Of a stretch of 48,899 nt of DNA, positions 44,677 to 48,899 are shown piece after piece; the first letter of the stretch is position 1; every line of letters starts with the position of its first letter. A program made the translations under genes and the position numbers. The DNA comes from Flavobacteriales bacterium (GTDB lineage Bacteria > Bacteroidota > Bacteroidia > Flavobacteriales_D > CAJJDF01). The notes below the pieces were generated by a model. The model was not told where the DNA came from and did not search any database. It saw nothing but the letters and a program-made list of their open reading frames with translations. Location: assembly GCA_020630395.1 (NCBI GenBank), contig JAHDBM010000014.1, positions 10,185 to 59,083 on the forward strand, written 5' to 3'.

Positions 44677-47286
44677 ATGCAATTACGTTTACTTTCCCTT
44701 TCATTACTTTCATTATTTTCTATTACGATATTAGCTCAAAGTTCTAACATGACAGTTGTTGGAACATGGAAGGATGTAACGATACCCAAAAACAACAATA
44801 ATCAAACTTATAATGATTGTTGGGGGTGGGAACAAAATGGAAGAGAATATGCTGTTATTGGTTCTAGAATAGGTTCGCATATTATTGATGTAACAAATCC
44901 TGCTAGCCCAGTTGAGGTAGATCGAGTTATTGGGAATTACACAGGAAGTAATGTTATCCACAGAGATTACAAAGTACACAAGGGACATCTATATATGGTT
45001 GGAGATCAAGGATCAAGTACATTACAAATAGCAGATTTGTCTTACTTGCCAGATTCTGTTCATGTTGTGTATGATAATAATTCATTGGTGGTTAAATCAC
45101 ATAATATTTTTGTTGATTCTGCTCATGATATTCTGTATTCATGTGGAGGATCTAAATTAACAGGTGATAATGATTTAAGACTTTTTGATATCTCATCTCC
45201 AGCTAATCCGGTTTTATTAAAAGACTGTAAAGATGATTTTGCTTGGTGGAGTGGATCAATTGGATATGTTCATGACATATATGTTGAGAATAATATTGCA
45301 TACACGCACGACCTTGATGCCATGCATATTGTGGATTTTACCAATATTAACTCGCCAGTAGTATTAGGCTCCTTATCTTCTTACCCCGATCAAGGAATTA
45401 ACCACTCGGGTTGGTTACATGCAGATGACACCACTTATGTGATGCTAGATGAAACACATGGTAAGCGATTAAAATTTATGGATGTAGCAAATCCATCTAG
45501 TATAACTGTTACCGATCTTGAAGGTCCTAATACTTCATCTACTGCAATCGCTCATAATGGGTTTATTAAAGGAGATTTATGTTATGTAAGTTATTATTAT
45601 GATGGCGTATATGTTTTTGATGTTTCCGATAGAAATAATGTTACAATAGCAGGTTTTTATGATACGTATCAAGGACCAGATGGAAGTGGTTTTCATGGTT
45701 GTTGGGGAGTTTATCCATATTTGCCTTCAGGTAATATTATTGCCTCTGATCTAGAAACAGGATTATATGTGATGAGTTTAAATACCTCACCAACACCTAC
45801 TGCTAATTTTACTGGTTCACCAACAACTGTGTGTGCTGGCGATCAAGTTACCTTTAATAATACCTCAATTTCAGGTGCTTCATACCAATGGTCATTTCAA
45901 GGAGGAACCCCAGCAACTAGTACTCTTCAAAATCCTACCGTTACCTATTCAACAAGTGGTACTTATGATGTAACCCTTATTGCAACCAATTCATTTGGTA
46001 GTGATACATTAATTAAAACTGCATACATTAATGTTTTACAAGGTCCTTGTTTAACATTACCTCCAGGTGGTAATGCACCTACACAAACTACTTGTCAAGG
46101 TACTTTATTTGATGATGGTGGTCCAGGAGGAATATATACTAGAAATCAAGATACTTATGTATTGATTCAACCTACAGGAGCTACAAGTGTTGATGTTAGT
46201 TTTCCGTTTTTTGATATTGAAAGTGGAGCAGGTAGTTCGGCACCTCCTTGCGGATATGATTATATTGAACTGTATGACGGGACAAGTGTAGCTGCTCCAT
46301 TAATTGGACGATATTGTAATGGAAATATACCTCCTTCAACTGTTAGTTCGTCTGGTGGGGCTATGTATGTTAAGTTTCATACCGATCCAGGTGCTCACCT
46401 TCAAGGATTTCAATTAGATTGGACATGTGTTACAAGTAATCCACCACCAGTTGCTAATTTTAGTGGCTCACCAACAACTCTTTGTGAGGGAGATACAGTT
46501 GTGTATTCAGATCAAAGTACTGGGTCACCAACAAGTTGGTCTTGGTCATTTCCTGGAGGAACACCTAGTTCTAGTACTTTGCAAAATCCATCAGTGGTAT
46601 ACAATACAGCTGGAAATTATGATGCAAAGTTAGTAGTAACGAATGGAGGTGGATCTGATAGTTTAACACAAACAAGTTATATTACAGTAAATGTATGTGG
46701 AGGAGGTCAGCCAAGTATTAACTTTACTGCAGCTGCCAATACAGTTGGAGAAAATGTAGGGGCTCAGCAAATAGATGTTTCATTATCTGCGACATATACT
46801 TCTGCTGTTTTTGTACAGGTAGATTTAGATGTTTCGAGTACAGCTACAAATTCAGTTGATTATACTACTCCTAGTCCCTTTCCAATTACCTTAGTTTTTC
46901 CTCCAAATACAACAGCACCTCAATCGGTATTTGTTAATGTGGTTGATGATGCTGTGTCAGAATCAAGTGAAACGGTTAAATTAATATTACAAAATCCAGT
47001 TAATGGGGTACTAGGTACAACAACTCAACATACGTTAACTATAGATGATAATGATGTTATTGGTATTAACGAATTAGCTAAAGGGAAAATAATATTATAT
47101 CCAAACCCAGTAAAAGTTGGTGAAACTGTATCGTTAGGCTTTAAAACTGATGTTAGTGTATTTGATGTAAGTGGTCAAATGGTTTATGATGGATTAAATA
47201 TTAGTTCATTCTCTACATCAAATATGCAGGCCGGATGTTATTTTATTAAAACTACCAAGGGAATGGCCAAGCTTATGGTCGAGTAA
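44677..47286 (+). CDS. Choice-of-anchor B family surface protein with PKD, CUB, Calx-beta and T9SS type A domains
   Basis: 869 residues. After a signal peptide (LSLFSITILAQ) comes a beta-propeller-like choice-of-anchor B domain (about 25-370; IIDVTNPASPVEV, LFDISSPANPVLL, HIVDFTNINSPVVL, FDVSDRNNV repeats). PKD 1 (about 374-452) is followed by a CUB-like domain (about 456-588; GYDYIELYDGT), PKD 2 (about 588-670), Calx-beta (about 678-788; ending LTIDDND) and a type A sorting domain (LYPNPVKVGETV). The protein is surface displayed by T9SS; the many binding modules suggest adhesion or polymer contact. Its stop overlaps the ATG of the PorP/SprF gene by one base, so the products are made together. 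Confidence 0.93.
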   Translation: MQLRLLSLSLLSLFSITILAQSSNMTVVGTWKDVTIPKNNNNQTYNDCWGWEQNGREYAVIGSRIGSHIIDVTNPASPVEVDRVIGNYTGSNVIHRDYKVHKGHLYMVGDQGSSTLQIADLSYLPDSVHVVYDNNSLVVKSHNIFVDSAHDILYSCGGSKLTGDNDLRLFDISSPANPVLLKDCKDDFAWWSGSIGYVHDIYVENNIAYTHDLDAMHIVDFTNINSPVVLGSLSSYPDQGINHSGWLHADDTTYVMLDETHGKRLKFMDVANPSSITVTDLEGPNTSSTAIAHNGFIKGDLCYVSYYYDGVYVFDVSDRNNVTIAGFYDTYQGPDGSGFHGCWGVYPYLPSGNIIASDLETGLYVMSLNTSPTPTANFTGSPTTVCAGDQVTFNNTSISGASYQWSFQGGTPATSTLQNPTVTYSTSGTYDVTLIATNSFGSDTLIKTAYINVLQGPCLTLPPGGNAPTQTTCQGTLFDDGGPGGIYTRNQDTYVLIQPTGATSVDVSFPFFDIESGAGSSAPPCGYDYIELYDGTSVAAPLIGRYCNGNIPPSTVSSSGGAMYVKFHTDPGAHLQGFQLDWTCVTSNPPPVANFSGSPTTLCEGDTVVYSDQSTGSPTSWSWSFPGGTPSSSTLQNPSVVYNTAGNYDAKLVVTNGGGSDSLTQTSYITVNVCGGGQPSINFTAAANTVGENVGAQQIDVSLSATYTSAVFVQVDLDVSSTATNSVDYTTPSPFPITLVFPPNTTAPQSVFVNVVDDAVSESSETVKLILQNPVNGVLGTTTQHTLTIDDNDVIGINELAKGKIILYPNPVKVGETVSLGFKTDVSVFDVSGQMVYDGLNISSFSTSNMQAGCYFIKTTKGMAKLMVE

Positions 47287-48311
47287 TGAATATAAGGTTA
47301 TTAAATAAAATGTTTTGGTTGTCGCTCATCTTTTTGATGAGCGGCTTTTCTGTTTTAGGACAAGATATTCATTTCTCACAATTTTATAATTCTCCTTTAA
47401 ATTTAAATCCAGCATTAACAGGGCAGTTTGATGGAGATTATCGATTTGTTGGAAATTATAGAAATCAATGGAGTTCGGTTACTGTTCCATACCAAACGTT
47501 TAGTTTTTCTGCTGATGCAGCTAATTTTTTAGATAAAAAGAGTGTAGGAGCGGGTATTGTGTTTAATCATGATAATACGGGGGATTCACGTTTTAAAACA
47601 ACTATTATAAATGCAATTGGTAATTATAAATTGGCGTTAAATAAAGACTCAAATCAATATTTAGGAGCAGGAGTATCTATAGGATATACCAATAAAAATC
47701 TATCTTACGACCCTTTAAGATTCGATAATCAGTACAATGGAGTTCGATATGATGCAGGATTACCTAATGGAGAAACGTTTACTACAGGCGCTCAAAATTA
47801 TATGAATCTTCATGCTGGTCTCAGCTATTTTTATCAAATTGAAGAAAGAAAAAAAGTTGAGGTAGGGGCATCATTATTTAATATAACTGCTCCAAAAGAA
47901 TCATTCTTTGGAAATGATGCAGTTAGATTAGACAGAAGAATAAACCTTCATGCAACTGTTCAGTATCAAATAAATGATAAAATAGATGTTATGCCTTCCA
48001 TTATGTTAATGAGACAAGGTACATATACTGAGTTAATAATGGGAGCTTTTGGGAAATATATAGTAACCGATTTTAGAGGGCAATATCAAGCAGCTTATGT
48101 AGGAATGTGGTTTAGAGCAAAAGATGCTGGATACATGAGTGCTGGGTATGAGTTTAATAATTGGAATTTAGCGATTAGTTACGATTTCAATTTCTCTACT
48201 TTACGCCCAGCTAGTAGAGGTAGGGGAGGAATAGAACTAGCGGCTATTTATATTTTAAAACAATATAAACCAACAAAAATTAAGCATAGAATTTGTCCAG
48301 ATTATCTTTAA
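47286..48311 (+). CDS. PorP/SprF family type IX secretion membrane protein
   Basis: 341 residues. A signal peptide (LIFLMSGFSVLGQ) leads directly into the family signature QDIHFSQFYNSPLNLNPALTG, then a row of outer-membrane beta strands (YRFVGNYRNQW, VGAGIVFNHDNTGDS, YLGAGVSIGYTNKNL, LHAGLSYFYQI, YMSAGYEFNNWNLAISYDF). PorP/SprF proteins are outer-membrane beta barrels needed for export or attachment of particular T9SS cargo. The gene begins within the stop codon of the upstream cargo gene and overlaps the PorE-like gene, pointing to a dedicated cargo-accessory set. Confidence 0.95.
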   Translation: MNIRLLNKMFWLSLIFLMSGFSVLGQDIHFSQFYNSPLNLNPALTGQFDGDYRFVGNYRNQWSSVTVPYQTFSFSADAANFLDKKSVGAGIVFNHDNTGDSRFKTTIINAIGNYKLALNKDSNQYLGAGVSIGYTNKNLSYDPLRFDNQYNGVRYDAGLPNGETFTTGAQNYMNLHAGLSYFYQIEERKKVEVGASLFNITAPKESFFGNDAVRLDRRINLHATVQYQINDKIDVMPSIMLMRQGTYTELIMGAFGKYIVTDFRGQYQAAYVGMWFRAKDAGYMSAGYEFNNWNLAISYDFNFSTLRPASRGRGGIELAAIYILKQYKPTKIKHRICPDYL

Positions 48312-48899
48312 ATATTTCATTTAAGGGACTTGCATTAGTCTTGTTTATAGTGTGTTTTTCCTTTCAAGGAATAACACAAACCAAAAAACAATTCATGCAA
48401 TTTGCTGATGAAAATTTTGAAGATGGGGATTATTATGGAGCGTCTATTTATTATAAAAAGGCATTGGAAGTAGATAGTGTAGATATTCATTTACTCTTTA
48501 AATATGCTCAATCGTTAAGGTTGTATAATGATTACGCTAAAGCAGAATATTATTACGATAAGGTGTACAAAAAAGGTAATGGACAAATCTATCCTGAGTC
48601 AGTCTTTTGGTTAGCTACCATGAAAAAGTTTAATGGTAAATACAAAGAAGCAGGTAAAACATGGAAACGTGTTAAAACAGTTACCCGAGATAAAAAATCA
48701 TTTAATTATGCTAAAGCAAAACAGGAAGTAAGGAGCTGTGCTTATGCACGAAGAGTTTCTAAATACATGACAGATTTAACTGTTAAGAATATAGGAGAAG
48801 GAGTGAATACCTTTGATTCAGAATTTTCACCCATGATTCATGATTCCACTATGTATTTTTCTTCACTTAGAGCAGATAAAATGGGAGGAGATCAGCAAG
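48293..48899 (+). CDS. PorE-like protein (TPR + PD40 propeller, OmpA family), 5' part
   Basis: An open frame continues past the right edge (202 codons seen). The best start is TTG 48293, inside the end of porP/sprF, giving a signal sequence LALVLFIVCFSFQGITQ; a later in-frame TTG is the alternative. TPR-like helices follow (FADENFEDGDYYGASIYYKKALEVD, LLFKYAQSLRLYNDYAKAEYYYDKVY), then the beginning of a beta-propeller (EFSPMIHDSTMYFSSLRAD). This matches PorE/OmpA-family proteins downstream of porP/sprF, which link T9SS components to peptidoglycan through a C-terminal OmpA domain. That domain lies beyond the window, so the full identity is inferred. Confidence 0.85.
   Translation, partial: MSRLSLNISFKGLALVLFIVCFSFQGITQTKKQFMQFADENFEDGDYYGASIYYKKALEVDSVDIHLLFKYAQSLRLYNDYAKAEYYYDKVYKKGNGQIYPESVFWLATMKKFNGKYKEAGKTWKRVKTVTRDKKSFNYAKAKQEVRSCAYARRVSKYMTDLTVKNIGEGVNTFDSEFSPMIHDSTMYFSSLRADKMGGDQQ

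Overview
The window looks like a chromosomal segment of a marine-type Flavobacteriales (Bacteroidota) organism. The evidence is low GC, signals of the Bacteroidota promoter type (TTTG-N18/19-TAnnTTTG), many type IX secretion system (T9SS) cargo proteins with C-terminal sorting domains, a PorP/SprF plus PorE-like pair, and lineage-typical families such as DUF2851, DUF4293, a Rho factor with a basic insert, and a TPR sensor kinase of the LytS type. Both ends cut through genes: a giant Ig/PKD-type adhesin on the left (minus strand) and a PorE-like OmpA-family gene on the right. I see no insertion sequence, prophage, CRISPR array, tRNA or rRNA.

Layout. 1-2305: N-terminal part of a repetitive secreted adhesin. 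2489-7870: zinc-ribbon membrane protein, bifunctional (p)ppGpp synthetase/hydrolase (convergent, overlapping), then pyrD, an acetyltransferase and an HMG-CoA-lyase-family gene. 7872-11213 (minus): TPR-histidine kinase, a lipoprotein metalloprotease and a small lipoprotein. 11375-19069: a compact, mostly overlapping plus-strand run (K+ channel, dTDP-rhamnose-reductase-like SDR, Na+/alanine symporter with an extra periplasmic domain, a four-repeat helix-hairpin-helix membrane protein, a lipoprotein, apt, acyl-CoA dehydrogenase). It is followed by rpsU with its own promoter and terminator. 19547-25966: a 2139-residue type B T9SS surface protein. 26076-28612: ornithine aminotransferase and DUF2851. 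28611-28967 (minus): RNase P RNA. 28975-31492 (minus): two T9SS-style envelope/surface genes one base apart. 31641-38986: murQ, an EamA transporter, DUF4293, rho, DUF4199-like, ABM monooxygenase, SAM hydroxide adenosyltransferase, phoH, SRPBCC. 39070-41974: two type A T9SS cargo proteins, one an M43 metalloprotease. 42071-44586: yidC and a DUF6438 lipoprotein. 44677-48899: a T9SS cargo protein translationally linked to porP/sprF and a PorE-like gene.

The main theme is cell-surface biology. At least five genes encode T9SS cargo (two type B, three type A sorting domains), and the giant left-hand gene is probably another. They sit beside envelope biogenesis (yidC) and T9SS accessory genes (porP/sprF, porE). 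The remainder is housekeeping: stringent response, pyrimidine and adenine metabolism, transcription termination, RNase P, ribosomal protein S21.

The items most worth a second look are these: a perfect intrinsic terminator lying inside the signal-peptide codons of the gene at 28975-30228; an rnpB -7 element hidden in the last codons of that same gene; a 14-bp inverted repeat that begins at the -7 box of a full-consensus promoter in front of the sensor kinase; two short hairpins whose arms differ but still pair (REP-like); a four-cysteine insertion in ornithine aminotransferase; and a type A cargo gene coupled to PorP/PorE. I did not find a clearly new multi-gene defence or mobile system.
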